Below are positions 19,413 through 28,259 of a stretch of DNA of 30,024 bases, in pieces; positions within the stretch are counted from its first letter, which is position 1; the number at the start of each line of letters is the position of its first letter. Below the pieces are notes generated by a model. That model was not told the origin of the DNA and searched no databases. It saw nothing but the letters and a program-made list of their open reading frames with translations. Both the position numbers and the translations under genes were made by a program. The stretch lies in the IMG/VR virus record IMGVR_UViG_3300031963_006063, positions 1 to 30,024 of that record; one strand, written 5' to 3'. Origin of the DNA: a virus.

Positions 19413-20411
19413 TTACGGCACGTAGTTCTGACCAAGCACGGCGATGTACGGGCCGACAGCGCCAACTCCTCCAATAACAACCTGAAGGATATCCATGCGA
19501 CCAGCGGTGGTCGTCCATGTTGGAGCCACGCCACCAGCATAGACCGCATTGGTGATGGTCAGTGTCCTCCCGCCAGTTCCGTCTTGCACGATCTGCAAAA
19601 TCACAGACCCGACGTTAAGAGAACCAAGCGTCAGCGTTGCGTTCCCCGTCAGGGTGACTCTGGTGATTGAACTGGTAAGATTGACCGTCTGTGTGCCAGA
19701 GGCTGAAACCGCTCCATAGGTTTCAATAATGCGTGTACCAGCACCAAGCGTAATGCTGGTGTTAAACGTCACGCTATTCGTAAACGTGTACGATGTTCCG
19801 CCAAACGTCCCGCCAGCAATGCCTGACGCCGCGATCCCCGTCAGCGATGCGCCAGACCCGCTAAACGTGTTCGCCGTGACTGTGCCAGAGGCGGTAATTC
19901 CTCCGACATACAAGTCGCGCCAGCGCAGCGAAGTCGTCCCCAGATCGTTCGTTGCCGTCACGCTGGGCACTACGCTAGTGTTGACGCGCCCCGTCACCGA
20001 CACGGTGTCCGTTGTCGCATTGCCCAGCGCCACGTTGCCATTGATCGTCCCGTCGCCCGTGATCGTGGCATTGCCTGTGACCGACGCATTACCGCCCACC
20101 GAGAGATCACTTGGGAGGGTGACCGCGCCAGTGGACTGGATATAGGAGATCTCCTCCCATGTCGAGCCGTTGTCGTACCACAGCTTGACGCTCCCCGTAT
20201 CCGTCGTCAGCCACTTCCGCCCAGCCGTCCCCGCCGAAGGACGCGCTGCCAGCGTGGACGACTGCAGATGGATACCCGAGTCGTCGTCGTGCGTGACATA
20301 CGCATCACGCAGCGTGTTGTCGTTCGCCTTGACCACCGTGGCGTCGAGCGCATCCCCGTTCGACGGGTTGGTGAATGCCGCGACTCCGTGCTGTCCGACT
20401 GTTGTCGCCAT
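19413..20411 (-). CDS. Tail fibre / appendage protein
   Basis: This 332-residue protein has an N-terminal anchor-like module (about 20-85) shared with the next gene: ATVVKANDNTLRDAYVTHDD, then HLQSSTLAARP, then WLTTDTGSVKLWYDNGSTW. The rest is a Gly/Thr/Ser/Asn-rich beta-repeat shaft (SVGGNASVTGNATITGDGTI; SLRWRDLYVGGITASGTV) as in trimeric phage fibres. The C-terminal 90 residues are beta-rich (ATLTLGSLNVGSVILQIVQD) and may form the tip. The LRWRDLYV segment resembles the motif before chaperone or tip domains in fibres, but no peptidase S74 domain is present. GGGAGG precedes the ATG. It likely recognises the host surface. Confidence 0.75.
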   Translation of the reverse strand: MATTVGQHGVAAFTNPSNGDALDATVVKANDNTLRDAYVTHDDDSGIHLQSSTLAARPSAGTAGRKWLTTDTGSVKLWYDNGSTWEEISYIQSTGAVTLPSDLSVGGNASVTGNATITGDGTINGNVALGNATTDTVSVTGRVNTSVVPSVTATNDLGTTSLRWRDLYVGGITASGTVTANTFSGSGASLTGIAASGIAGGTFGGTSYTFTNSVTFNTSITLGAGTRIIETYGAVSASGTQTVNLTSSITRVTLTGNATLTLGSLNVGSVILQIVQDGTGGRTLTITNAVYAGGVAPTWTTTAGRMDILQVVIGGVGAVGPYIAVLGQNYVP

Positions 20412-21941
20412 TTAGCGCCTCCCAAGCGCGTAGCTTTCTAGCTGGAATCGACTAAAGACCGGCAACGCACTGCCAGAGTCGATGATGGTGATGTCCGTGT
20501 AGTATCCCGTCCCGCCCATCTGGACACGGTAGTTTTTGCTGCCGGGGCCACCCCACACGCCGCTGCCCCATGTGCCAGATCCCCACAATCCGGCAGAAGA
20601 CGTTGGCAGCGTGTAGTTCCCGGCTGCCATGTCCGTCTTCCATGTGACGGAGCAGGAGGACGAACCGTTCAACTGGGCCGTGAGATAGCCATACCGCAGC
20701 GACTTAGTTAGCGCATCGTCGCCAGAGTATAGACGGTGCAACTGCGCCGTCATGCTGTAGACGGTGCCGCCCGTTCCGTTTGCTACCACGTTGTCCAGAT
20801 ACACAGCGGGCGCATCGCAGAGGCTGACGTACCCATCCGCATCACCACGCAGCACAACCGGCAAGCCCGACGTATTCAGCGTCTCCCAGAGCGCCGTCGT
20901 GGCGGGCGCGAGGTAGCCGGTATCCCACGGGCCAGACCACGACCGCAGCACCGTGTGGTAGACGTACACGCCATACCCCGGCACACTGATCCACAGTTCT
21001 CGCGTAGCGCGATTGAACACGGCGCGGATGGCATCGAACTGCGTCGAGGTCAGCGCCCGGATCGGAGCGATCAGCGGGTCTGGCTTCTCGACTGTGCCAA
21101 CCGGCATGACTTCGGCTTCGTTCACCATGTACAGCCCGCGCTCGGAAATGAAGAAGCCCAGATTCCCGATAGACACGATGCTGTGCTTGGCAATCACCCC
21201 AACGTCTGCCGTGACACCCGCTGGCTGCACGGTGATGTCGTCTTGCCCGTACCCTGTCAGGCGCGAGATACCGCGCCGATGGAAGATCATCAGCGAGGTG
21301 TTGATGCTCGCCAGCCCGACTACCGTTTCGTCGCCAAACGTGCGGACGACAATCTGCCCGCCACCAGACGCGCCGTTCCCCAGCGTGTCTCCGTTGTTCA
21401 GCGAGGAGTAGAAGATGGAATCAGGCGCAGCCGGATCACCGCATCCCCACAACCGCTGGTTGTGGACCGCAATGCAGGAAGTCGTCGCGGTCGATGCGAG
21501 GTTGACGGAGAACGTGGTTCCGTTCCACTTGTTGAGCAGCCCGCCATCCGAGATGTACACCACATCGTTCGTGCCATCACGGAACTGGGCGAACACCGGA
21601 GAGACGGACGACGATACCGCCCCAGTACGAGCCGTCCACGTAATCGGGAAGCTGCCGTATGTCGCGGTGTAGAGCTTGGCGTTGGTGATGACCATCAACT
21701 CCTGCGTCCCGCCATCCTTGCGCCACGTATAGCCGTTCAGGATGGCTGCGCTATCTACCGCCCCAGAGACGCGCTGCGTTCCGCCACGCTTGGTGATCGC
21801 GCCGTAGTCCGTCAGGCGACAGTTGATGGCTTTCCGTAGCTGGTTTGGCTGGACGAGGATGTCGTCAGAGACGTTGTTCAGTCCCCCGTCCATAGACGAC
21901 TGCTGATCGAACAGTCGCGCCCCTCCCGGCTCGCCCGCCAT
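20412..21941 (-). CDS. Tail hub / nozzle-type protein
   Basis: This 509-residue protein is nearly all beta, with repeated short strands that suggest a beta-propeller. Examples are QLRKAINCRLTDYGAITKRG near the N-terminus, NDVVYISDGGLLNKWNG, SLMIFHRRGISRLTG, GNLGFFISERGLYMVNE and LWISVPGYGVYVYH. The opening (D.GLN..SD.IL..PNQL..A.N) is usual for podovirus tail nozzle or stabilisation proteins (T7 gp12, P22 gp10 roles). It starts in a TGATG overlap with the adaptor gene, as these two tail proteins commonly pair. It probably closes the short tail and holds DNA until ejection. A C-terminal jelly-roll-like part includes GYYTDITIIDSG. Confidence 0.75.
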   Translation of the reverse strand: MAGEPGGARLFDQQSSMDGGLNNVSDDILVQPNQLRKAINCRLTDYGAITKRGGTQRVSGAVDSAAILNGYTWRKDGGTQELMVITNAKLYTATYGSFPITWTARTGAVSSSVSPVFAQFRDGTNDVVYISDGGLLNKWNGTTFSVNLASTATTSCIAVHNQRLWGCGDPAAPDSIFYSSLNNGDTLGNGASGGGQIVVRTFGDETVVGLASINTSLMIFHRRGISRLTGYGQDDITVQPAGVTADVGVIAKHSIVSIGNLGFFISERGLYMVNEAEVMPVGTVEKPDPLIAPIRALTSTQFDAIRAVFNRATRELWISVPGYGVYVYHTVLRSWSGPWDTGYLAPATTALWETLNTSGLPVVLRGDADGYVSLCDAPAVYLDNVVANGTGGTVYSMTAQLHRLYSGDDALTKSLRYGYLTAQLNGSSSCSVTWKTDMAAGNYTLPTSSAGLWGSGTWGSGVWGGPGSKNYRVQMGGTGYYTDITIIDSGSALPVFSRFQLESYALGRR

Positions 21942-22627
21942 CAGCCGCCGCTCCAGTCATACTTCTGGTCCGGGTAGGCCATGCGCGTCGGGTTGATCGT
22001 GCGACGGCGCAGATCGTCTAGGAGATCGGCCCGCTCTTCTTCAGACAACCGCTTGTAATTCATGGCTGACTGCGTTTCTGCGCCACCCTTCAGCAGCAAG
22101 CGATACGCTGCGCCAATCGCCAGCAACGTCTCGCTGTTTGCTGGGAAGTTGATAACGGACGCATCCGTTGCCAAATCCAGCAGCGCGGTCGGCTTGTAGT
22201 TGACGGCGATGTAAACAGGCGTCCCTGTGCCAAGTGGCAGGATCTGCACGGTCTCCCCGACGTAGTAATACAAGCGGGGATAGGTTGGCAGATAGTTCGC
22301 CGTCGTCGCAACCGGGACGTTCTGGAACTCGGTCTGGCTGTACAACACGTTGCCATCCGAGACAGACAAGATCCGGTAGAACTCTTTGCGGTTGTCCCCA
22401 GCCCCGGTGTTGAGACTGCTAAACGGGATCTGCCCGTTCGCGTCCGTTGCCAACTGCAACTGCTGAAACGTGTACTGGGGCGCGGCGTTGAGGATGTTCG
22501 ACCACTCCTCGTCGTAGACGCCGTTCAGGACGCGCTTGATGATGTCGTCGCTCCAACGCGACGACCCCACCGCATCCATGTACTCACGGGTCAACTCGAC
22601 CAGTTGGGCGCGTGTGACAGCGGGCAT
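21941..22627 (-). CDS. Head-tail adaptor (connector) protein
   Basis: This 228-residue protein starts MPAVTRAQLVELTREYMDAV with helices typical of podovirus adaptor proteins (SSRWSDDIIKRVLNGVYDEE), then a beta part (RKEFYRILSVSDGNVLYSQT; YPRLYYYVGETVQILP), and a C-terminal helix pair (SETLLAIGAAYRLLLKGG; SEEERADLLDDLRRRTINPT). The order of helix bundle, beta insert and C-terminal helices fits the T7 gp11/P22 gp4 role of a ring under the portal. Its place directly before the nozzle-type gene agrees. Only a weak AGAG lies before the ATG. Confidence 0.75.
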   Translation of the reverse strand: MPAVTRAQLVELTREYMDAVGSSRWSDDIIKRVLNGVYDEEWSNILNAAPQYTFQQLQLATDANGQIPFSSLNTGAGDNRKEFYRILSVSDGNVLYSQTEFQNVPVATTANYLPTYPRLYYYVGETVQILPLGTGTPVYIAVNYKPTALLDLATDASVINFPANSETLLAIGAAYRLLLKGGAETQSAMNYKRLSEEERADLLDDLRRRTINPTRMAYPDQKYDWSGG

Positions 22628-22648
22628 GGGCGACTCTGTGGTAAAAGA

Positions 22649-23083
22649 CTACGCGACGTAAATACGCTTCTTGGTAGTTCCTGTTGGGTCAGGACTATCC
22701 AGCACTTCCCCCAGCGCAGACTCAAATGCCTCACGAACATTGCCCGTGTTCCAGTTGCTCATCTCGTCGGACATCCGCTGGACATCGTCGCGAGGGAACG
22801 TGCGGAACATGCGCTCCAAGTATGACGGCGCTTCGTCGGCGCTACACAACATCGGCAAATACCCGATGATGTCGTAGGCTCTGTGCGGGGCAATTTCGCC
22901 AGACTGTACGGTTTCCCAGCGACGGTCTTCTGGCTCCCAGTGCATACAGACGGCCCAGAACTCGCCTTGGCTGTCCTCGATAAACTTGAGGTGCAGCCCC
23001 GCATGAATCGCCTTGAGCCGCCGCGAGACTTCTGGCGACGGCTCAGGACGACCCAAGTGGTTGAGCAGGACGACCCCGCTCAC
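22649..23083 (-). CDS. Hypothetical protein in head-tail region
   Basis: This 144-residue protein starts (GTG) MSGVVLLNHLGRPEPSPEVS. It is rich in Trp and charged residues (GEFWAVCMHWEPEDRRWETV) and has a helical C-terminal half (YLERMFRTFPRDDVQRMSDE). The GTG at 23083 overlaps the upstream TGA as GTGA. It may be a small tail-assembly or completion factor given its place between capsid and adaptor genes. No family is recognised. Confidence 0.65.
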   Translation of the reverse strand: MSGVVLLNHLGRPEPSPEVSRRLKAIHAGLHLKFIEDSQGEFWAVCMHWEPEDRRWETVQSGEIAPHRAYDIIGYLPMLCSADEAPSYLERMFRTFPRDDVQRMSDEMSNWNTGNVREAFESALGEVLDSPDPTGTTKKRIYVA

Positions 23084-23514
23084 TCAAGCACCAACAGTTC
23101 GACGTACACCGCCAGATCGTCGGGCTGAACCGACACCGCACCCGTCGTCACCAGCGCCACGCGCAGACTGTCGCCGGGGTTGAGCGTCCGCTCGGCATCC
23201 GTCGTAGTGGTCAGGAAGCTGAACTGAAGCGGCACGTTCGCCGCTGCAGCACTAATTGCCAGCCCGCTGGTCAACGCCACCGCCGTCGCACCCGTCATCT
23301 TGAACAGAGTCGCGACACAAGACGTAGCAGCGGTCGGGTACACCGCCGCGCACAGCGAAGCGCGGTTGATGTACGCCTTAGCCGGGGAAGCGCAGACGTT
23401 GTGGTTCTCCGTGCCAGCCGCCAGCGTCCCACCAGTCGGGTTCATGTCGCTGGACACGATGTTCGGATGTGTTCCAAACCGTCCCGGACGCGGGCTAAAA
23501 TGATTCAACGCCAT
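23080..23514 (-). CDS. Putative capsid-associated (decoration-like) protein
   Basis: This 144-residue protein starts MALNHFSPRPGRFGTHPNIV. The second half is a beta-sandwich-like series (GATAVALTSGLAISAAAANV; TLNPGDSLRVALVTTGAV; LAVYVELLVLE). The NPGDSLRV strand followed by a closing VELLVLE strand is typical of small phage surface or decoration proteins I have seen next to capsid genes. It follows the major capsid gene after a hairpin-containing gap. GGAG lies before the ATG. A role in head stabilisation is inferred from position and fold only. Confidence 0.6.
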   Translation of the reverse strand: MALNHFSPRPGRFGTHPNIVSSDMNPTGGTLAAGTENHNVCASPAKAYINRASLCAAVYPTAATSCVATLFKMTGATAVALTSGLAISAAAANVPLQFSFLTTTTDAERTLNPGDSLRVALVTTGAVSVQPDDLAVYVELLVLE

Positions 23515-23539
23515 CTAAGTCTCCGTGGTTATCCCAGCA

Positions 23540-23569
23540 GTGGGTGGCAGCGGAAGTGCTACCACCCAC
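23540..23569 (-). other. Hairpin downstream of the capsid gene
   Basis: Arms GTGGGTGGCAGC (23540-23551) and GCTACCACCCAC (23558-23569) form a 12-bp stem around a 6-nt loop; the single mismatch becomes a G-U pair in minus-strand RNA. There is no U-tract after it. It lies in the 65-nt gap between the capsid gene and the next gene, where a partial terminator or RNA-stabilising hairpin is often found. Confidence 0.7.
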
Positions 23570-23579
23570 CGCAGTGACG

Positions 23580-24908
23580 TTAGATGTGGCTGTAGCGGAC
23601 AGCGTCCGTGTAGCCCGTGATGCTGCCGTGCGCGTTGCGGGCAAGGCAAGCCAGATTGCCGTACCAGCCGTAGGTCGTCTCGAACGCATCGCGGCCCTGC
23701 ATCCAGCGCCACGGACCCGCGCCCTCAAACTCCACGAAGCCCCAATCCTTGGCATCCACCCACGCAAGCGACGGGAGGTGCAGGAGGTAGATCGTGCCAG
23801 CCGGGACGTAGTAGTCCGTCACGCACGGGATACCACACACTTCGATGGCCTTGTAACCACCCTTGATCGTGGTCGAGAACTCGCCCGCCGTGAACCGGCG
23901 CTGACCGACCATCGACTCCATGAGCTTCTTGGCAATACCCGGAGTCGTGATCATCAGGAACTCCTTCGGACGGGTCATGGCGTCCTTGCCGCTACGACCC
24001 GCAATGCGCTGGATCAGATCCCAAAGATCCGACTCGGTCGGCTGGGTCGCATCCGGCGTATCCGTGCCCGCCACCATGCGCGTGGCGTCCCAGATATTGT
24101 AGGTCGCGTTGCTGATGTTGTGCAGCGAAGCGTACCCGTTGGCGCGGTTCGTAATGTTGATCAGCCCATTCATGGCGTTGTTAATGGACGAGTCCGTCGT
24201 CGTCGCCTTGACCAGCTTGTCGCCACTAACCGTCCCCGCCACAGTCGTGGACAGCGTCAGCGTCGAATTGTCTCCGCTGGTGCTGATCGCCGTCACCGAA
24301 GCCCGACCACGAACAGTCGGAGTCGCTGCGCCAAGCGTGGTGCCGTCCACGACCGCCACAAAGTCACCAACGGACACCAGCAGGGCACCCTGACCGGCGT
24401 TTGCCACGTTGTACGGGTTGTTCACCACAATCGTCGTCGGCGGGCCAGCCGTGTACGAAGTGATGTTCGCCACGATGCCATCGGGCTTGTTGTGCAGCGC
24501 CTGCTGCATGAGCAGGGTGGAGGCGTCCTTGATTTCTTCCATCGTCTTCGTGGCGATGGTCGTGAAGGCCGCATCCTTGCTCTGCGTTCCGACGAACGCC
24601 AGCCCGTCGATCTGTCGCGTGGTGTACGCACGAACGACATTCACGCGAGCCTGAACTTCCGTCGCCGCCGTGTCGGGCGGGAAGTAGCCAGCGGACGAGA
24701 ACGTGGCACCAGCGGGACGACCCACCACCACATCAAAGAACACATCGTTACCACCCCAGCGCATGTTGCGCGGGCCACCCTGCTTGCCCTTCTGTAGCTG
24801 GGCCAGAAGCGGGGTCACAAGGTTCTGGACCTTTTCGCGGAACTGGCCGTACACGTTCTTCAGAAGGCCAGTCAGTTCCGCATCCGTAATAACTGTCGGT
24901 GCAGCCAT
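23580..24908 (-). CDS. Major capsid protein
   Basis: This 442-residue protein builds the icosahedral head. The N-terminal helix (MAAPTVITDAELTGLLKNVY) is followed by an extended arm (GGNDVFFDVVVGRPAGATFS), a spine helix (AFTTIATKTMEEIKDASTLL), a beta-rich inserted part (GDFVAVVDGTTLGAATPTVR) and a C-terminal domain (KDAMTRPKEFLMITTPGIAK; YKAIEVCGIPCVTDYYVPAG). The order fits HK97-fold coat proteins of podovirus-like phages. Position after portal and scaffold, and Thr/Ala-rich composition, support this. No protease gene is nearby and no cleavage site is evident. Only a weak GAGAG precedes the ATG at 24908. Confidence 0.87.
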   Translation of the reverse strand: MAAPTVITDAELTGLLKNVYGQFREKVQNLVTPLLAQLQKGKQGGPRNMRWGGNDVFFDVVVGRPAGATFSSAGYFPPDTAATEVQARVNVVRAYTTRQIDGLAFVGTQSKDAAFTTIATKTMEEIKDASTLLMQQALHNKPDGIVANITSYTAGPPTTIVVNNPYNVANAGQGALLVSVGDFVAVVDGTTLGAATPTVRGRASVTAISTSGDNSTLTLSTTVAGTVSGDKLVKATTTDSSINNAMNGLINITNRANGYASLHNISNATYNIWDATRMVAGTDTPDATQPTESDLWDLIQRIAGRSGKDAMTRPKEFLMITTPGIAKKLMESMVGQRRFTAGEFSTTIKGGYKAIEVCGIPCVTDYYVPAGTIYLLHLPSLAWVDAKDWGFVEFEGAGPWRWMQGRDAFETTYGWYGNLACLARNAHGSITGYTDAVRYSHI

Positions 24909-24923
24909 GATACACTCTCTTGA

Positions 24924-25997
24924 TTATCTGATGGATGAAAGCACTGCGGACAGTGCGCTACTTACCGCATCGTCAACGGTGGACGGTTTGGCACTCGCCT
25001 TCGGGCGATCCGGCGTAGCGCCGACTTGCCCAACCGGCTTGAGCTTCTGACCGACCATACGCTTGGCCTTCTGCGCTTCTACCTGCGCCCGTTCCAGTTC
25101 AGCGTTCGCCTTCTGCTTGGCGGCGGTGACTGGCTTGGAACGACGCGAGTGGGCCGCTTGCGCCCACAAGGCCAAGTCCTCAACGATGTACTGCCGAATG
25201 GCTTCGTAGCGTGATGGGGGGACGTAGGGTAGCCCGTTCGGGGCCACTTCCACATGCGCTCTCATCGCCATCTCCAACTTGGCTTCCAGTTCCTCAACCG
25301 GCACGGTGGGCAGTGCATCCGCAATCAACTGGATGGCTGGACCGACTTCCGCTGCGTAGAACTGTTCGCCCGTCTGACTAATACTCTGTAACTCTTGGGA
25401 CAACCGCAAGTTCGCCATCTGCTGTTCGGCCCGTTCTGCTCGACGCTCTGGCGAGTTTTCGTTGAGGTACGCCTCGTAGACGGCCTCACGGTACGCCTCG
25501 TCGTTCAGCAGTCGCTCCATCTGCTGCTCGCGCTCGACCAGCAACTGCTCCATCTGCTCGACCTGCTGCTGCGTATCAGCCTTGAGCCGCTGCTCTCGGT
25601 CCTGAGAGTAGACGCCCCACTGAGCCAGCTTGACGACTTGATCCAGCCGGTCCTGTCGAACCTTTCCGTTCGCCTTGTACTCCACGATTAGCGCCGGGAC
25701 TTCGACTTCCCCATGCTCGTCTCGGAGGACGAAGTCCGTAGCCAGCCCTTCCGTAACGGACGGGACCGCTACAAACCCTTCCGGCAATTCTACATCACTA
25801 GCAGCAACGACCTCATCGCTGTCTTCGCCGGTCGGCTCATCTTGCTCAGGAGAAACCTCCCCTTCATCCGACGACTCTTCTGCCTCTGGAGAGGCGACTG
25901 GAGTGTCTTCGGCGGGGGCCTCTGACTCTGGAACAGGGAGCGCAGCGCTGACAGCGTCTGACATCGCGTCTCGGATGTCGAATGCGGGTACGGTCAT
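24924..25997 (-). CDS. Scaffolding protein
   Basis: This 357-residue protein guides capsid assembly between the portal and the coat protein. It has an acidic, Pro/Ser/Glu-rich N-terminal region (about 15-75; for example EESSDEGEVSPEQDEPTGED), a long Gln/Glu coiled coil at about 130-170 (DTQQQVEQMEQLLVEREQQM), a helical middle and a basic C-terminal region (SKPVTAAKQKANAELERAQV; KAKRMVGQKLKPVGQVG). Acid start, coiled-coil middle and basic end are the usual signature of scaffolds, whose C-terminus binds coat protein. It lies 9 nt after the portal and 15 nt before the capsid gene. Confidence 0.85.
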   Translation of the reverse strand: MTVPAFDIRDAMSDAVSAALPVPESEAPAEDTPVASPEAEESSDEGEVSPEQDEPTGEDSDEVVAASDVELPEGFVAVPSVTEGLATDFVLRDEHGEVEVPALIVEYKANGKVRQDRLDQVVKLAQWGVYSQDREQRLKADTQQQVEQMEQLLVEREQQMERLLNDEAYREAVYEAYLNENSPERRAERAEQQMANLRLSQELQSISQTGEQFYAAEVGPAIQLIADALPTVPVEELEAKLEMAMRAHVEVAPNGLPYVPPSRYEAIRQYIVEDLALWAQAAHSRRSKPVTAAKQKANAELERAQVEAQKAKRMVGQKLKPVGQVGATPDRPKASAKPSTVDDAVSSALSAVLSSIR

Positions 25998-26006
25998 GAC
26001 AAACCC

Positions 26007-28259
26007 TTACTGTTGGCGACTCAGTGTATCCGCTTGCTGTGCAGCCATCTCCTCGTCCGGGATGCCCGCCAACTGCTGCTGCAGGAGGGGGGCAACGCCA
26101 ATAGGCGGATTGCTGGCAGCAAGGGGTAGCTGATTCGGTGGAATGGCCGGGACAGACGCAGCCTCTGGGCCGCGAGCCGGTTGGCCTCCTCCGGGCATTC
26201 CCGAAGGACCAGCAGACGGCATCATGCCGCCCTGTTTCTGTGCCGCCTGATTGGCCAGTGCCACCCAGCGCTGCTGGGCAATGGCAATGATTTCCGGCGA
26301 CAAATCGTCCTGCAGCAGAATCTCGCGCTCCAGCACATCCTGATGAATCGCTTCGTTGTCCTGCCACCGAATCTCTGGCGGCAGCGTGCCCATCCGAATG
26401 GCGTCGGCCACCCGCTTGGCGCGGGCCTCTTGGTCCTCATCCGGCGTGGCAATATCTCGGGCCACCGCAAACATCTGCCGACGCCGGTATTCCTTGAGAT
26501 CGATCACCCCCGACTGAAGCCAGTTGTCCAAGAGGTACATCCGAAACGCCATCGGCATGGGCATCATCGTGGACGGCTCAACCCGGACATCGGACTGTCC
26601 GTCAAAATCTGACGCACTCACGGCTCGCGCCAGATCAGGACGCCCCTTCCCAACTGCCCCCAACGAACGGGGCACATCATAGCCCCACGCCATGCCCGCC
26701 AGTGTCACTCTCGACCAGTCCGTAAAGGCATGGGCCAGCGCACTGACGACAGGGCTGAACACGCGCTCCAACTGCTCGCGAGTTGCGATAATCGCTCGAC
26801 CAGATTCGCCCGTGGCCTGACCACGGCTGATCTGATTCCAGCCAGACGCATTCTCAAACGCTTGTTTCTCCAGCGCCAACGCTTCCTTGACATCGTTGCC
26901 AACAGAGAACCCGCTCACGGGCTGGATCGAGTCCGACATCGGTCCTGCGCCACGGATTTCGATCATGGAGGTCACACCCCCCATGAACGTCTCGGTCGCA
27001 ATGGCGTTAGGGCGCGTCAGGAACCGCCCACCCGCGTTGACTCGGATGTTCTCGACCCACTTGGACAGCAGCGCATTGACGCGCATTTGATGGTCGATCC
27101 ACTGCTCCATGATCGGACGCGGATAGTACGACGGATCGCTGCTGCCATCCGGCACCCGCACCACGGGGATCACGCCCCAGAGCAGCGGGGAAGGGCCAAA
27201 CACGACCTCGTTCCCCACCACCACCATCTGCAGCCCTTCCGGCAGGACATCTGCATGAGGCGCAAGGTAGATCGTGAACCGTTCGGTTACGTCTTCATCG
27301 CGAAGCCGCTGGCCCTCGCCAATCGTGGTCTGCGTCAGCACCCACGCGCCAATGCCTTCCGATCCGGCATAGGTCGGAGCGTTGCCAGTCGAGAGCGTAG
27401 TGTCTGCCGCGTCTACGCCAGACGCGCCGTAGCGATACGCGGCTTCTTGGCGAGAGATTACCTCGCGTACCACGACCCAATGCGGGTCTTGCGTTGCCGT
27501 CGCGTTGGGAGAGACGCGCACCTGTTCCACGCGCAGCGTCTGACACCCGATGTCACCGAGTGGCTTGCGCTGCCCCGGTACTTCGCCAAGGCGCTCATCC
27601 CACGGACCACGATCCGCGTCCCAGTACAAATGCCAGAACGAGACGCCATCGGTCTGTGCCCAAAACGCGGCTTCCCGCGCCACCCGCAACATCTTTTGCT
27701 GATCCCACTGGTGCTCCAGCGACAAATGCTGCGCCTGCGCCTTGCGCTTGTCGTCCGGGTCTTGGGTCATCGGGGTGACGCTGAACCCCGGCCTCTGATC
27801 CATCATGATCTGGAGGCGCTGATCGAGCGCCTTGTCAATCATGTTGTAGACCACACGGGCCGCATCACGGGGACGGGACGGCTCACGCCACGGGCCAAGC
27901 CCCTGCGCGGAGATCCACTGCTGCCCCGCCCGGAAGAGGCGATTCCGCTCGACCAAGTGCAGATGCATCTGCACGGCTTCCCGGCGCGAGTCCCACAACG
28001 ACCGGACCCAACTGGCCCACGCCGCTGCGGTCGGCTCCGTCTCGTCAGCCAATGGGCAATCGTGCCCATAGAGCGCCCGGATCAGGGCTTGCTGCTGCTC
28101 CGTGTACGATCCCTGCGGGTTTTCTGGCGGATTCGGCTCGACTTCGTCGTTAGGCGCGTTTGGGTCGTTGGAGAACCCCGCCAAGATTCGGGCCATCTCA
28201 TCGTCTACGACCGCGCCAACAAACGCCGGATCGTCTTCTGCGCCGAACGGGATCGTCAT
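26007..28259 (-). CDS. Portal protein
   Basis: This 750-residue protein forms the dodecameric ring through which DNA is packaged. Diagnostic parts are AARVVYNMIDKALDQRLQIM and MMDQRPGFSVTPM (N-terminal core), FWAQTDGVSFWHLYWDADRG, IPVVRVPDGSSDPSYYPRPI, EQWIDHQMRVNALLSKWVEN (stem helix), and QAFENASGWNQISRGQATGE (crown/clip approach). A long Gln/Pro/Gly-rich tail (about 675-750) ends it. Size and layout fit the large P22-type portals. Its ATG overlaps the upstream stop as ATGA (28256-28259), and the scaffold and coat genes follow. The terminase that would partner it lies outside the window. Confidence 0.92.
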   Translation of the reverse strand: MTIPFGAEDDPAFVGAVVDDEMARILAGFSNDPNAPNDEVEPNPPENPQGSYTEQQQALIRALYGHDCPLADETEPTAAAWASWVRSLWDSRREAVQMHLHLVERNRLFRAGQQWISAQGLGPWREPSRPRDAARVVYNMIDKALDQRLQIMMDQRPGFSVTPMTQDPDDKRKAQAQHLSLEHQWDQQKMLRVAREAAFWAQTDGVSFWHLYWDADRGPWDERLGEVPGQRKPLGDIGCQTLRVEQVRVSPNATATQDPHWVVVREVISRQEAAYRYGASGVDAADTTLSTGNAPTYAGSEGIGAWVLTQTTIGEGQRLRDEDVTERFTIYLAPHADVLPEGLQMVVVGNEVVFGPSPLLWGVIPVVRVPDGSSDPSYYPRPIMEQWIDHQMRVNALLSKWVENIRVNAGGRFLTRPNAIATETFMGGVTSMIEIRGAGPMSDSIQPVSGFSVGNDVKEALALEKQAFENASGWNQISRGQATGESGRAIIATREQLERVFSPVVSALAHAFTDWSRVTLAGMAWGYDVPRSLGAVGKGRPDLARAVSASDFDGQSDVRVEPSTMMPMPMAFRMYLLDNWLQSGVIDLKEYRRRQMFAVARDIATPDEDQEARAKRVADAIRMGTLPPEIRWQDNEAIHQDVLEREILLQDDLSPEIIAIAQQRWVALANQAAQKQGGMMPSAGPSGMPGGGQPARGPEAASVPAIPPNQLPLAASNPPIGVAPLLQQQLAGIPDEEMAAQQADTLSRQQ

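Noticed and set aside
20736-21839. 367-codon plus-strand frame opposite the tail protein
   Set aside because: The Arg/Asp/Val-rich composition without domains matches antisense shadow; the minus frame has clear beta-protein features and coupled ends.
23544-24797. 417-codon plus-strand frame opposite the capsid gene
   Set aside because: Arg/His-rich antisense of the major capsid gene; no start signal.
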